64,000 nucleotides of DNA from Pseudomonadota bacterium (GCA_023423895.1 JAFAER010000055.1:124001-188000); one strand, 5' to 3'. Positions 26,202 to 35,952 are shown, numbered from the stretch's first letter. Notes: generated from the sequence alone by a model not told the origin. Numbers and translations are program-made.

Positions 26202-27599
26202 GTGCTCGCGCGCATCACATGGCTCCTCGTCGTCGCCAGCCTCGCGGGCGCGCTGCTCGCGACGCTCGGCTTCGTCGTTGCCACGGCGCCCGTCCGCATC
26301 CCGTACTGGGGCGAAGCCGAGGTCCTGTTCGAGGCCTCGCGACTGCGCGCGCACTTGCCCCTGTACGTCGATCCGCTGATCGGCGCCTTCGACCAGGGCG
26401 AGCCGCCCTCGCGTTTCTACGTGACGTACCCGCCGCTCTGGACGGCGGCGGTGTCACTCGTACCGTCGTCCGCCGCGACCATCGCGGCACGCGTCGCGTG
26501 CTCGCTCGCCTGGTTCGGCGCGCTCGCCGGTATCGCGTGGACGGCGCGGCCGGATGTTCGGCGCGAAGCGGCGGCCGCCGCCGCGTTCGTCGGCGGGATC
26601 TGGGTGCTCGCGAACTTCGCCAGCATCGGCCGTCCGGACTCGATCGCCTGCGCGATTGCCGCGTTCACGCTCGTCCGCGCGATGCGCCGCGGGAGGCTCG
26701 ACCTCGTGTGCGTCGCCGCGCTCGTCGTCGTGCCGTGGGTGAAGCCGACGATCATCGGCTTGCCGGTCGGTGCGCTCGTCGGGGGCTGCTTCGTCGATCG
26801 CAAGGACGGCCTGCGGAAGCTCGGCGCCGCGGTCCTGCTCGCTGCTGCGAGCGCGGCCGTGGCTCATCTCGCGACGGGAGGAGCGCTGTTCGCTCACGTC
26901 GTCCGGTCGAACGCGCAGCCGCTCTCGTGGGCCGTGTGGCTCGAGCAGGTCGGAGGACGGCTTCCTTTCTTCGGCCCGCTGTTCGCTTGGGCGGCTTGGC
27001 GCGGATGGCGGGATCGTGCACGTCCGGGCCCGAGGATCGGCCTTGCTGCGCTCGCGGCGTCGTTCGTCTGGACGCTCTTCGCGTTGGCCAAGACCGGAAG
27101 TGCGTCGAACTACTGGATGGAGCCCTCCATCGCGGCCGTCGCGCTCGTCGCGCAGTCCGCGCCCGACGGCGTGCGCATCGGCGGACGTAACCTGGTGCAC
27201 GCGGCGCTCGCCCTCGTCGCCGTGCTCTGGACGGACGTCGCCTCGATCCGAGGAGCGATCGAGCACGCCGTGCGCATGCGCGCGGACGGGGAGCTCGTTT
27301 CGTCGGTTCGTGCGCGAGTGGGGCTGCCGAGCGACGCTGTCGTCGCGTCGGACGAGGCCGGGATAGAGCTCGCGGCGAATGGACGCATCCTGACGCCGAC
27401 GTACCAGATGGTGCATCTCGTCCGCCGCGGGACGTACCCGCCCGAGCCGTGGATCGCGCAGCTCACGGCGCCTCGAACGCGCGCTTTCGTCGAGCACACG
27501 GGGCAGCTCCGCCTCGCGCCCGTCCTGCAGCGAGCGCTCGAGGAGCACTACGAGGTCATCGTCGACGAAGGGGGCTTCCGCATCTGGAAGCGACGCTGA
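26202..27599 (+). CDS. polytopic membrane protein, GT39/GT-C-like
   Basis: The 465-residue protein has about nine to ten membrane helices and a C-terminal soluble part. Loop 1 carries an acidic motif (PYWGEAEVLFEASRL), later YVTYPPLWTAAVSL and SIGRPDSIACA, in the arrangement of PMT/ArnT-type GT-C glycosyltransferases that use polyprenyl-phosphate sugars. The GTG start follows the preceding membrane-protein stop by 33 nt. The substrate is unknown. Its stop is 18 nt from the stop of the convergent gene. Confidence 0.8.
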   Translation: MLARITWLLVVASLAGALLATLGFVVATAPVRIPYWGEAEVLFEASRLRAHLPLYVDPLIGAFDQGEPPSRFYVTYPPLWTAAVSLVPSSAATIAARVACSLAWFGALAGIAWTARPDVRREAAAAAAFVGGIWVLANFASIGRPDSIACAIAAFTLVRAMRRGRLDLVCVAALVVVPWVKPTIIGLPVGALVGGCFVDRKDGLRKLGAAVLLAAASAAVAHLATGGALFAHVVRSNAQPLSWAVWLEQVGGRLPFFGPLFAWAAWRGWRDRARPGPRIGLAALAASFVWTLFALAKTGSASNYWMEPSIAAVALVAQSAPDGVRIGGRNLVHAALALVAVLWTDVASIRGAIEHAVRMRADGELVSSVRARVGLPSDAVVASDEAGIELAANGRILTPTYQMVHLVRRGTYPPEPWIAQLTAPRTRAFVEHTGQLRLAPVLQRALEEHYEVIVDEGGFRIWKRR

Positions 27600-27617
27600 A
27601 GCGCGCGCTCACTTCCT

Positions 27618-28421
27618 TCACTTCGCCCGGACGCGCACGTCGATTCGGCGACCGATGGCGAGAGCGAAGAACGCGCTGCCTTCGGCGCCGGCGAAGCTGC
27701 CGCCAATCGCGAACACATCGCCGTGGAGCCCGTCGTGGACGGAGTCCGTGCTGACGACGGCCACGAGGTGGAGCTTCGTCACTTTTCCCTTCGCGACGAA
27801 CGAACGGCCCTTGATGAGCGCGAGCGTGCGCCGGATCGCGCTTGCGAGCGCCGGGCTCGGTGAGCCGACGATGTCCGTCTGCTCGATGTGGCCCGACTCG
27901 TCGAGCGTGAGGACCACGTCGGCTTGTCCGGCCGAACCGAGCGGCGCCGACCGCCATGCCGGGTCGGCGCTCGCGGCCTGCGGGAAGCCTCGCGTGAAGG
28001 CTGTCGCGAGGTCGACCGCGGAGCGTTCGCCGACGGCGCCGTAGAGCGCCGGGGCGGAGCCGGTCGAGCCGAGGACACCGTCCGCGTCGCCCGGGTCCGC
28101 CCGTCCGCTCGACGGACGCCCTGCGTGTGAAGGGCGAGCCGCGCGCTTGCCGACCGCCGGTGGGGTTGGTCGGGCAGGGGCGTCGCCCTCGGCGTCGGGG
28201 GATGGCGCGCTCACGGCTTCCGGTGAAGGAGAAGCATTCGAGAGCGGGACCTCTGCCGTCTCGGGGGCCGGCAGCTCGAACGTCTCGCCTGCCAGCTGCG
28301 GAGCAGGATCGACGGACGGCACCACCTCGGCGCGTGGGACCCGCGGGACCAGTACCGCGACAGCGACGGCGACGTGGATGCCCAGCGAGAGGGCCAGGGT
28401 GATGACGAAGCCTCCACGCAC
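27618..28421 (-). CDS. TonB/energy-transducer-like periplasmic protein
   Basis: About 267 residues: an N-terminal signal anchor (FVITLALSLGIHVAVAVAVLVP), a Pro/Ala/Glu-rich periplasmic stretch, and a C-terminal domain with DVVLTLDESGHIEQTDIVGSPSPAL, a strand-helix pattern seen in TonB-type C-terminal domains. The H in the anchor (LGIH) matches the SxxxH motif of TonB. No exbB/exbD gene lies nearby. GTG 28421 is chosen because it starts directly at the anchor, but no ribosome site is clear and the frame is open further upstream. Confidence 0.65.
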   Translation of the reverse strand: MRGGFVITLALSLGIHVAVAVAVLVPRVPRAEVVPSVDPAPQLAGETFELPAPETAEVPLSNASPSPEAVSAPSPDAEGDAPARPTPPAVGKRAARPSHAGRPSSGRADPGDADGVLGSTGSAPALYGAVGERSAVDLATAFTRGFPQAASADPAWRSAPLGSAGQADVVLTLDESGHIEQTDIVGSPSPALASAIRRTLALIKGRSFVAKGKVTKLHLVAVVSTDSVHDGLHGDVFAIGGSFAGAEGSAFFALAIGRRIDVRVRAK

Positions 28422-28598
28422 GACGAGATAGTGTGTAGCAGCCGGAGCAAAGTTCCCGTGGCATTCCCGTCTTTGGTCCCGGCCCGGCGCATTCCCGCCG
28501 GCCCCGTCGGCGCCGACGGCGGGCGCAATTCGTGCCTCTCTCGTGAGTGACGGAGTGCTTGCGCGAGGAGGTTGTGTGTGCGAAGGAGCAGCGTGGCG

Positions 28599-30182
28599 AT
28601 GGCCAGGCTTTCCGGGGTGACGATTCCGCTCTTTTCGGTGCGTACGCGCGGCGATTGGGGCATTGGGCAGATCACGGACCTGCCGGCCGCGGCCGGCCTC
28701 TTCCTCCGTGCTGGGCAGCGCCTCGTGCAGGTCTTGCCCACGCACGAGCTTGCCGAGGGAGAGACGAGCCCGTACGGCGCCCTGTCGGCGTTCGCGCTCG
28801 ACCCCATCTACATCACGGTCGAGGCATCGCCCGATGTGGACGCGGAGCTCCTCGCACGCGCCCTCGGCGACGAAGGACGCGCGGAGCTCGAGCGCGTGCG
28901 TCGTGCCCCGAAGGTGGACTACGCCGCCGTGAGGCGACTGAAGCGCGGCGTGCTCCGCCACGCGTTCAACCGGTTCCGCGAGCGCGAGCTGGCGAAGGGG
29001 ACCGCACGAGCCCGTGAGCTCCACGCCTTCGTCGAACGCGAGGGCGCGTGGCTGCGCGATCACGCGCTTTACGCTGCGCTTCGGGCATCACATGCGGGTT
29101 ACGGCTGGTCCACCTGGCCGGCCCACGAACGTGACCGGTCGCCCGAGGTGCTCGCGCTCGCTGCGTCGCCACGCGACGACGGCGGCCTCGGGACGCAGGT
29201 CCTCGAAGAGATGTACCTCCAGTGGCTCGCGCACGAGCAGTGGCGTGCCGCCCGCGCGGAGATGAAGCGCCAGGGCATCTCTCTCATGGGCGACATGCCC
29301 TTCATCGTCGGCGGCGAGAGCGCCGACGTCTGGGCGCACCGGGACCAGTTCCAGACCGACGTGTCGCTCGGAGCGCCGCCGGACGACTTCTCGGCCGACG
29401 GACAGAGCTGGGGGTTGCCTGCGTATCGCTGGCCGACGATGGACGCCGACGATCTCGGCTGGATCCGAGCCCGCGCGGCGCACTCGGCGGAGCTGTTCGA
29501 TCGGTTCCGCATCGACCACGTCGTCGGCTTTTTCCGGCAGTGGGTGAAGAAGGACGCGCCTTCTCCTGGAGGCGGCCCCTCGCGTGGTCGCTTCGATCCG
29601 GAGCTCGAGGCCGAGCAGCGAGCACGTGGAGAGAAGGTCCTTCGCGCGATGCTCGAGGCGGCCGGTCGTGGTTCGGTCATCGCCGAGGACCTCGGCGTCA
29701 TCCCGCCGTTCGTGCGCGAGACCATGACGCGTCTCGAGCTCCCCGGTTACAAGGTGCTGCCCTGGGAGCGGGACGAGAGCTTCATCCCGCGCGATCCTCG
29801 CGCTTTCCCGGAGCTCTCCGTGGCCACGTGGAGCACGCACGACACGCTGCCGATCACGCAGTGGTGGTACGAGCTCGAGGACTGGGAGCGCGAGCGGCTG
29901 GCGAAGCTCGATGGCATTCCGCTCGACCTGCCCGAAGGTGAGCGCGAGCTGGCGCTGATTCGTCTGCTCTTCTCTTCGCGATCGGAGCTCACCTTGCTCC
30001 TCGCGCAGGAGATTCTCGGCGACAAATCGCGCATCAATCTGCCCGGGACCGTCACCGACGAGAACTGGACGTGGCGCCTGGCGCGCCCGGTCGAAGATCT
30101 CCTCGAGGACCCGGACGTCACGGCGCGTCTCGCCGCGATCCGGCGCCTGGCCGTCGAGTCGAACCGATTCGCGGAGCCCTGA
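28599..30182 (+). CDS. malQ: 4-alpha-glucanotransferase (amylomaltase)
   Basis: A GH77 enzyme of about 527 residues that moves alpha-1,4-glucan segments between malto-oligosaccharides. It shows the family start (GVTIPLFSVRTRGDWGIGQ), the SPYGALSAFALDP loop, MGDMPFIVGGESADVWAH, the nucleophile region RIDHVVGFFRQW, the general acid in VIAEDLG, and a WSTHDTLP block. ATG 28599 has AAGGAG 10 nt upstream; the frame is open to a TTG nine codons earlier. With glgX and the small gene between them it forms a glycogen/maltodextrin cluster. Confidence 0.95.
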   Translation: MARLSGVTIPLFSVRTRGDWGIGQITDLPAAAGLFLRAGQRLVQVLPTHELAEGETSPYGALSAFALDPIYITVEASPDVDAELLARALGDEGRAELERVRRAPKVDYAAVRRLKRGVLRHAFNRFRERELAKGTARARELHAFVEREGAWLRDHALYAALRASHAGYGWSTWPAHERDRSPEVLALAASPRDDGGLGTQVLEEMYLQWLAHEQWRAARAEMKRQGISLMGDMPFIVGGESADVWAHRDQFQTDVSLGAPPDDFSADGQSWGLPAYRWPTMDADDLGWIRARAAHSAELFDRFRIDHVVGFFRQWVKKDAPSPGGGPSRGRFDPELEAEQRARGEKVLRAMLEAAGRGSVIAEDLGVIPPFVRETMTRLELPGYKVLPWERDESFIPRDPRAFPELSVATWSTHDTLPITQWWYELEDWERERLAKLDGIPLDLPEGERELALIRLLFSSRSELTLLLAQEILGDKSRINLPGTVTDENWTWRLARPVEDLLEDPDVTARLAAIRRLAVESNRFAEP

Positions 30183-30306
30183 GCGAGGACCAAACGGGAT
30201 CCGCTCATCGCGCCGCACGCGGCAGGCGTCCACGCACGTGACGGCATCGCGCCTCGGTGCCCGGGCGCGTGTCGACGGTCGACGCGGCCCGTGCCATCGT
30301 CTGCGC

Positions 30307-30582
30307 ATGGTGAAGGCCGAGACGATCGATGAGAGCCAGGACCAGATCACGCTTCGCGTCCGGGTGAAAGAGGGGGCGTCCGAGACGACACACGAGGTGA
30401 CGGTCGGAAAAGCCGATCTCGTGCGCCTCGGTCGGGCGGGCGAGCACGCGACCGACTTCGTCTCGCGCTGCTTCACCTTCCTCCTCGCGCGCGAGCCGAA
30501 GGAGTCGATCCTGAGCCGCTTCGACGTCTCGGTGATCGCGCGCTACTTCCCCGAGTTCGAGCGCGAGATCAAGCGCGGCTGA
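30307..30582 (+). CDS. small hypothetical protein between malQ and glgX
   Basis: A 91-residue soluble protein, MVKAETIDESQD onward, with alternating strands (ITLRVRVKE, HEVTVGKADLVRL) and a helical C-terminal half (ATDFVSRCFTFLL, then ESILSRFDVSVIARYF). No family is recognised. It is kept as a gene because codon usage is like its neighbours, and it sits between malQ and glgX on the same strand, 54 nt before glgX. A role in glycogen metabolism is only suggested by position. Confidence 0.75.
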   Translation: MVKAETIDESQDQITLRVRVKEGASETTHEVTVGKADLVRLGRAGEHATDFVSRCFTFLLAREPKESILSRFDVSVIARYFPEFEREIKRG

Positions 30583-30636
30583 CGGACGACCGACGTGTAA
30601 TCGGCGCGCGAATGGCGCTAACGTGCTCGCCACGAC

Positions 30637-32826
30637 ATGGTGAGAACGGTACGGCCCGGACGCCATACCCCGCTCGGTGCGACCTTCGACGGTGACGGCG
30701 TGAACTTCGCGGTCTACTCGGAGAACGCCACGGCGATGGAGCTTTGCCTCTTCGACGAGCACGGCGAGAAGCGCATTCCGCTGCGCGAGCAGACGATGCA
30801 CGTCTGGCACGGGTACGTGCACGGCATTCGACCCGGGCAGCGATATGGCTTCCGCGCGCGCGGCCCCTACGATCCGACACGCGGGCTCATCTTCAACCCG
30901 CACAAGCTCCTCGTTGACCCGTACGCGCGCGCGATCGACGGCAAGATCGACTACCGCGAGCCGCTCTTCGCCTACGCCGGCGCCCCCGCTGCAGGGTTCG
31001 CCGGAACCAAGGAGAAGCCGAACGAGCACGCCGCCGATCTCCGCGACAGCGCCCGCGGTGTGCCGAAGAGCGTCGTCGTCGACGATGGCTTCGACTGGGA
31101 GGGCGACACGAGCCCTCGTGTCCCCTGGGCGGACACCATCCTCTACGAAGCCCACCTGAAGGGCATCAGCGCTGCCCATCCCGATGTCCCGGAGGCCTTG
31201 CGCGGGACGTATCTCGGCCTCGCCAGCGACCCCATCGTCGAGCACCTCAAGCGCCTCGGCGTCACGACGGTGGAGCTCCTGCCCATCCACGAGTCGATGA
31301 ACGAGTGGTCCGTCGCCTCGCGTGGAAAGGAAAACTACTGGGGGTACTCGACGCTCGGCTTCTTCGCTCCCGACCAGCGCTTCGCCGCGGAGCGCGGGAA
31401 TCAGGTGACCGAGTTCAAGCGGATGGTGAAGCGGCTCCATCGCGCGGGCGTCGAGGTCGTCCTCGACGTGGTCTACAACCATACCGGCGAAGGCGATCAC
31501 CTCGGCCCGTCGGTGTGCCTGCGCGGGCTCGACAACAAGACGTACTACCGCCTCAATCCGAACAACCTCGCGCGGTACGAGGACTACACCGGCTGCGGCA
31601 ACAGCCTGAACATGCTTCACCCGCAGACGCTGAAGCTCGTCATGGACAGCCTCCGCTACTGGGTGACGGAGATGCACGTCGACGGCTTCCGCTTCGACCT
31701 CGCCTCCACGCTCGCGCGGGAGCATGGGACCAGCGTCGACAAGCTGAGCGCGTTCTTCGACATCATCCATCAGGACCCGGTCCTGTCGAACGTGAAGCTG
31801 ATCGCCGAGCCATGGGACCTCGGGCACGGCGGCTACCAGGTCGGCAACTTCCCCGTGCTGTGGACGGAGTGGAACGGGCGTTACCGCGACACCGTCCGGC
31901 AGTTCTGGACGGGCGCGAAGCACACCGTCGGGGACATGGGCTACCGGCTCACCGGCTCGAGCGATCTCTACGAGGACGGCGGCCGCCGCCCACACGCGAG
32001 CATCAACTTCGTGACCGCGCACGATGGCTTCACGCTACGCGACCTCGTCAGCTACGAGAGGAAGCAGAACCTCGACAACGGCGAGGGGAATCGCGACGGC
32101 TGGGACGACAACCTGTCGTGGAACTGCGGTGTCGAAGGGCCGACGAACGACCCCAAGATCCGGCGGCTGCGTGCCCGCCAGCAGAGGAACTTCATCGTCA
32201 CGCTGATGGTGTCGCAAGGCGTGCCGATGGTCACGGCGGGCGACGAGATGGGGAAGACGCAGAACGGCAACAACAACGCGTTCGTGCAGGACAACTCGAT
32301 TTCTTGGCTCGATTGGGAGCTCGATGCGGAGCGTGAGTCCCTCCTCTCGTTCTGCCGCGAGATCGTCGCGTTCCGGCGGCGTCATCCCGTTTTCCGTCGC
32401 CCGCGCTTCCTGCGCGGTGAGCGGATCGCCGGCAGCGAGCTGCCCGACATCGCCTGGTTCCGTCCCGACGGACGCGAGATGGCGCCGCCCGACTGGCAAA
32501 CGCCGCATCGCGCCTGCTTGGGACTCTTGCTCGCCGGCGATGCGCTCGATTGGCGGGACGCCAATGGCGAGCCGGTCGTGGACGACACGTTCCTGATCCT
32601 CCTGAACGGATCACACGACGACGTCCAGTTCACGCTTCCCGGGCGCGATTGGGGAAGCCGATGGGCGCTCCGAATCGACACCGCGCAGGAGACGATGAGC
32701 GCAGGTGATTCGGTCGAAGCCGCCGCCCGCGTTCCCTTGCTGACGCACAGCCTCCGCGTCTACAAGCGCCTCTCGCCCGTCCGCGGGTCGTGGCGCCCGA
32801 CACGCTCCAGCAAGGGCGGCTTCTGA
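30637..32826 (+). CDS. glgX: glycogen debranching enzyme
   Basis: A 729-residue GH13 isoamylase-type enzyme that hydrolyses alpha-1,6 branches of limit dextrin. It has the N-terminal CBM48-like domain (TPLGATFDGDGVNFAVYSENA) and GH13 motifs: VVLDVVYNHTGEGD (I), VDGFRFDLAS with the nucleophile D (II), LIAEPWDLG with the acid E (III), and NFVTAHDGFTL (IV). It ends with a beta-domain. It is convergent with the metzincin gene; the two stops are 6 nt apart. Confidence 0.96.
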   Translation: MVRTVRPGRHTPLGATFDGDGVNFAVYSENATAMELCLFDEHGEKRIPLREQTMHVWHGYVHGIRPGQRYGFRARGPYDPTRGLIFNPHKLLVDPYARAIDGKIDYREPLFAYAGAPAAGFAGTKEKPNEHAADLRDSARGVPKSVVVDDGFDWEGDTSPRVPWADTILYEAHLKGISAAHPDVPEALRGTYLGLASDPIVEHLKRLGVTTVELLPIHESMNEWSVASRGKENYWGYSTLGFFAPDQRFAAERGNQVTEFKRMVKRLHRAGVEVVLDVVYNHTGEGDHLGPSVCLRGLDNKTYYRLNPNNLARYEDYTGCGNSLNMLHPQTLKLVMDSLRYWVTEMHVDGFRFDLASTLAREHGTSVDKLSAFFDIIHQDPVLSNVKLIAEPWDLGHGGYQVGNFPVLWTEWNGRYRDTVRQFWTGAKHTVGDMGYRLTGSSDLYEDGGRRPHASINFVTAHDGFTLRDLVSYERKQNLDNGEGNRDGWDDNLSWNCGVEGPTNDPKIRRLRARQQRNFIVTLMVSQGVPMVTAGDEMGKTQNGNNNAFVQDNSISWLDWELDAERESLLSFCREIVAFRRRHPVFRRPRFLRGERIAGSELPDIAWFRPDGREMAPPDWQTPHRACLGLLLAGDALDWRDANGEPVVDDTFLILLNGSHDDVQFTLPGRDWGSRWALRIDTAQETMSAGDSVEAAARVPLLTHSLRVYKRLSPVRGSWRPTRSSKGGF

Positions 32827-32832
32827 CGACGC

Positions 32833-34170
32833 TCAGTCGGCGCGCGTGAGGACGCGGACCGTCTCGTCCACGTTGATCACGGTGCTGCGGCCGGCGAGCG
32901 GCTTGGTCATCGCGCCGAGGGCGCTCGGCAGCTTCGCGAACGAGACATCGACCTCGTCGCCGTTCGAAGGCGCGTAGTGGCCGCCGACTTCCTGCGTGAT
33001 GTTTCCGATGGTGCCGCCCCAGGCGACGCCGTGGCCCGCCTTCGGGCAGCTCGCGGCGCGGCAGGTCGTGGTCGAGAGCTCGTAGCTCGTCTTGAAGAGA
33101 CCGTTCTCGATCACGGTCGACGTGGCGAGCACCTTCGCACGGGCATGACCCGCCACGCGGGCCTCGCTCGCGCGCGCGATGCCGACGCCAGCGCCGTCCT
33201 TGCCCGAGAGATCCGGCACCAGGGCGACGGTGGCGGCGGCGGCGGCGAGCACGAATCCGACCCGCGCACGGCGGTCGCTCTTCGCGCGGAGCACGAGGAA
33301 CAGGAGAAGCGCGAACGTGGCGGCCATGGCCGCATGCGAAGCGGCGCTCGACGGCTTCTTCGGCGCGACCGTCGCGCTGCCGCAGCCATTGCCGCGGGCC
33401 TCCAGCGTCTTGCTGTAGAGCTCGGCGAGTCCTTCGATGTCGTCCGACGCCGGCTGCCGGAGCGACGCGTCGTTCGGCAGCGAGTAGCGGTACATGAGGG
33501 CATCTTTGCGGCCCATCTCGTCGTTCATGCCGAGCGAGTGCCCGAGCTCGTGCGCGATGACGTGATGAAGGTCGTAAATGCTCTCGCGCGAGCGCGCGGC
33601 TTCTTCGTCGTCGTGGTTGATCGTGTCGGTGTTCGTGAGATGCGTCGACGTCGGGTCCTTCTCGGGGATCTCCGGCCGTCCGGCTGCGGGGAGGACCTCG
33701 AAGGTGTAGGAGCCGTTGAAGATGATGTCCGCGTCGAGGATCTTGCCCGACCCGTTGTCGTAGGTGAGGACGGTGATCGCGAGCGCCCGCCCGGCAGGGG
33801 CGTAGCCCCCCTTCATGAAGAAGACGCCGTTCTTCTGATCGAACTCCGGCTTCTTCGGAGAGATATCGTCCAGAGGCGCCACCTCGAGCTCGGGGGCGCC
33901 GACGGAGCCGCCCCAAGCGCTCATCGAGGCGATCGTCGCGTCCGTGGCCTGTGCGACCTCTCGATCGAGAGAGGGGTCGAGGGTGTACTTGACCGTCGGC
34001 TCCTCCCAGTGGACCAGCTGGCCACGTGACGTCCGCTTGATGGCGTAAGCCTCAGCGTCGCCCACGGCGCTCACGAGGAGCGCCGCGCCGGTCAGAGCAG
34101 CCAGGGTTCTACGAAGGACCGACCCGACTGCCACGGGGCGAATCGAGACAAGAGAGCCAACACGCGCCAC
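32833..34170 (-). CDS. metzincin-type metalloprotease with internal MYXO-CTERM-like segment
   Basis: A 445-residue secreted protein. The signal peptide ends near AEAYA. The zinc motif is HELGHSLGMND (H207, E208, H211, D217), so the third ligand is Asp instead of His, as in snapalysin. A Met-turn candidate is DALMY (M226). A Cys-Gly segment (C263) and two hydrophobic helices (279-295, 305-320) resemble a MYXO-CTERM tail, but about 125 residues follow (CRAASCPKAGHG and a beta-rich domain). Either the protein spans the membrane twice or a tail was fused to another domain. The start is GTG. Confidence 0.78.
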   Translation of the reverse strand: MARVGSLVSIRPVAVGSVLRRTLAALTGAALLVSAVGDAEAYAIKRTSRGQLVHWEEPTVKYTLDPSLDREVAQATDATIASMSAWGGSVGAPELEVAPLDDISPKKPEFDQKNGVFFMKGGYAPAGRALAITVLTYDNGSGKILDADIIFNGSYTFEVLPAAGRPEIPEKDPTSTHLTNTDTINHDDEEAARSRESIYDLHHVIAHELGHSLGMNDEMGRKDALMYRYSLPNDASLRQPASDDIEGLAELYSKTLEARGNGCGSATVAPKKPSSAASHAAMAATFALLLFLVLRAKSDRRARVGFVLAAAAATVALVPDLSGKDGAGVGIARASEARVAGHARAKVLATSTVIENGLFKTSYELSTTTCRAASCPKAGHGVAWGGTIGNITQEVGGHYAPSNGDEVDVSFAKLPSALGAMTKPLAGRSTVINVDETVRVLTRAD

Positions 34171-34521
34171 GTATGTTTGATACGGAAAGCGCGCCGTCTC
34201 ATTTCGTGAATTGCGACGTCAGGCAAAAATGAGTGTGAGGCTGTAACGGGGCGTCCTCGCGACCCTCACGAGGACGCCGTTGGGGCCACCGTGCACCCAA
34301 GTGTGAGTCACAAAAGCGTCTCAAGAAACGCGCTTCTCGGTGACCCGTTTTCGAAACCGCGCGGAAACGCGGGGATCCGGAGCGAGGTGGCGCTCAGGTG
34401 CCGTGAGGAAATGTGGGTGCAGTGCGTTCGCGCACCCTCCATCCCCCGACCTCGCCGGCGGCGCGCCACTACCGGTTTCGACTTCTGATTTGGAAATCGA
34501 CCAGCGAAGACGATTTCGCAG
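34171..34521. other. intergenic region, 351 nt, with hairpin 34250-34278
   Basis: Lies between the NtrC-type gene and the metzincin gene, both on the minus strand. It holds a perfect 10-bp dyad: GGCGTCCTCG (34250-34259), 9-nt loop, CGAGGACGCC (34269-34278). No T-run follows on either strand, so an operator or Rho-dependent terminator is as likely as an intrinsic terminator. It lies 80-108 nt upstream of the metzincin start. Nothing else was recognised. Confidence 0.65.
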
Positions 34522-35952
34522 TCAGTCCTTCGAGGAAGGTCCCGGGTTGCTCACGCGCTCGGGCGGACCACCGAGCTTGTATCGCTCGAGCTTGCGATAG
34601 AGCGTGGTGCGGTCGAAGCCGAGGACCTTCGCGGCCTGCGTCTTGTTCTGTCCGACCGCCTCCATCACGCGCTGGATGTAGCGGCGCTCGACCTCCTCCA
34701 TCGTGACGAGGTCGGTCGGATCTTCCGTGGCGACGACGACGAACGACGGCTTGTAGTCACGCACCTTCGGCGGGAGGTCTTCGACGGTCAGCTCTTCGAA
34801 GCGAGCGAGGGCGATCGCGCGCTCGATGCAGTTCTGTAGCTCGCGGACGTTCCCGGGCCACGAGTACGAGAGCAGACGCTCGGCGACGGTGGAGGAGAAG
34901 CCGGTCACCGTCTTCCCCATCGGCGCGGCCAGCTTCGTGATGAAGTGCTGCGCGAGGAGGAGCACGTCGCTGCCGCGCGCACGCAGCGGCGGCAAGTCCA
35001 CGTGGACGACGTTGATCCGGTAGTAGAGGTCCTCGCGGAAGCGACCGCTCTCGACGAGAGACTCGAGATCACGGTTCGTCGCCGTGACGAGCCGAGCATC
35101 GAACGGCGTCTCGCTCGTGCCGCCCACGGGACGTACGGAGCGCTCCTCGAGCGCGCGCAGCAGCTTTGCCTGCATCCCCGGCGGCATCTCGCCGATCTCG
35201 TCGAGGAAGAGCGTCCCGCCGCTGGCCTCCACGAACAGCCCGCGCTTGCTCGATTTCGCGTCCGTGAAGGCGCCCTTCACGTGTCCGAACAGCTCACTCT
35301 CGAGGAGCGTCTCCGGGAGAGCGGCGCAGTTGATGGCGACGAACGGACCGTTTCCGCGCTTGCTCCGCTTGTGGACGTCCCGCGCGACGAGCTCTTTGCC
35401 CGAGCCGCTCTCGCCGGTGACGAGGACCGTGGCGTCCGTCTCCGCGACGCGCGCGATGACCTCGTGCACCTTGCGCATCGCGGGGCCGTCCCCGATGAAG
35501 TCCGGGCTCGGCTTCGACCTGGCGACCTCTGCACGGAGTCGCTTGACCTCCTCGCGCAGGCGCTTGTTCTGCACCGCGCGTTCGACGGCCACGACGAGCT
35601 GGTCGATGTCGAACGGCTTCGTGATGAAGTCGTAGGCGCCCGCGCGCATCGTCGCGATCGCCGTCTCGAGCGAGCCGAAGGCGGTGATGACGATGACCGG
35701 AAGGTCCGTGCGGTTCTTCGCGATCCGGTCGGTGAGCTCGACACCGCTCATCCCGCGCATGTTCAGGTCGGTCACGACGACGTCGAAGTCCTCGCGCTCG
35801 AGCAGCTCCCACGCGGCGTCCGCGCTGCTCTGCTGCACGGCATGGTAGCCCCGGCGGCTGAGCGCTTGCTCCACGACGGTCGCCATCTCGGGCTCGTCGT
35901 CGACGATGAGGACGCGCTGCCGTGTTTCCGTGCTCGGTGCCTGCGAGGACAT
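34522..35952 (-). CDS. NtrC-family sigma-54 response regulator (GAFTDA variant)
   Basis: The 476-residue regulator has a receiver (D19/D20 region VLIVDDE, phospho-acceptor D62 in VVVTDLNM), an AAA+ domain and a Fis-type helix-turn-helix (QAAKVLGFDRTTLYRKL). The sigma-54 contact loop reads GAFTDA instead of GAFTGA, a variant found in natural activators. Walker A GESGSGKE and Walker B LFLDEIGE are intact. It lies downstream of the histidine-kinase gene, so they form a two-component pair. ATG 35952 places the receiver at the N-terminus; ATG 36003 is an alternative with a GGAGG almost touching it. Confidence 0.95.
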   Translation of the reverse strand: MSSQAPSTETRQRVLIVDDEPEMATVVEQALSRRGYHAVQQSSADAAWELLEREDFDVVVTDLNMRGMSGVELTDRIAKNRTDLPVIVITAFGSLETAIATMRAGAYDFITKPFDIDQLVVAVERAVQNKRLREEVKRLRAEVARSKPSPDFIGDGPAMRKVHEVIARVAETDATVLVTGESGSGKELVARDVHKRSKRGNGPFVAINCAALPETLLESELFGHVKGAFTDAKSSKRGLFVEASGGTLFLDEIGEMPPGMQAKLLRALEERSVRPVGGTSETPFDARLVTATNRDLESLVESGRFREDLYYRINVVHVDLPPLRARGSDVLLLAQHFITKLAAPMGKTVTGFSSTVAERLLSYSWPGNVRELQNCIERAIALARFEELTVEDLPPKVRDYKPSFVVVATEDPTDLVTMEEVERRYIQRVMEAVGQNKTQAAKVLGFDRTTLYRKLERYKLGGPPERVSNPGPSSKD

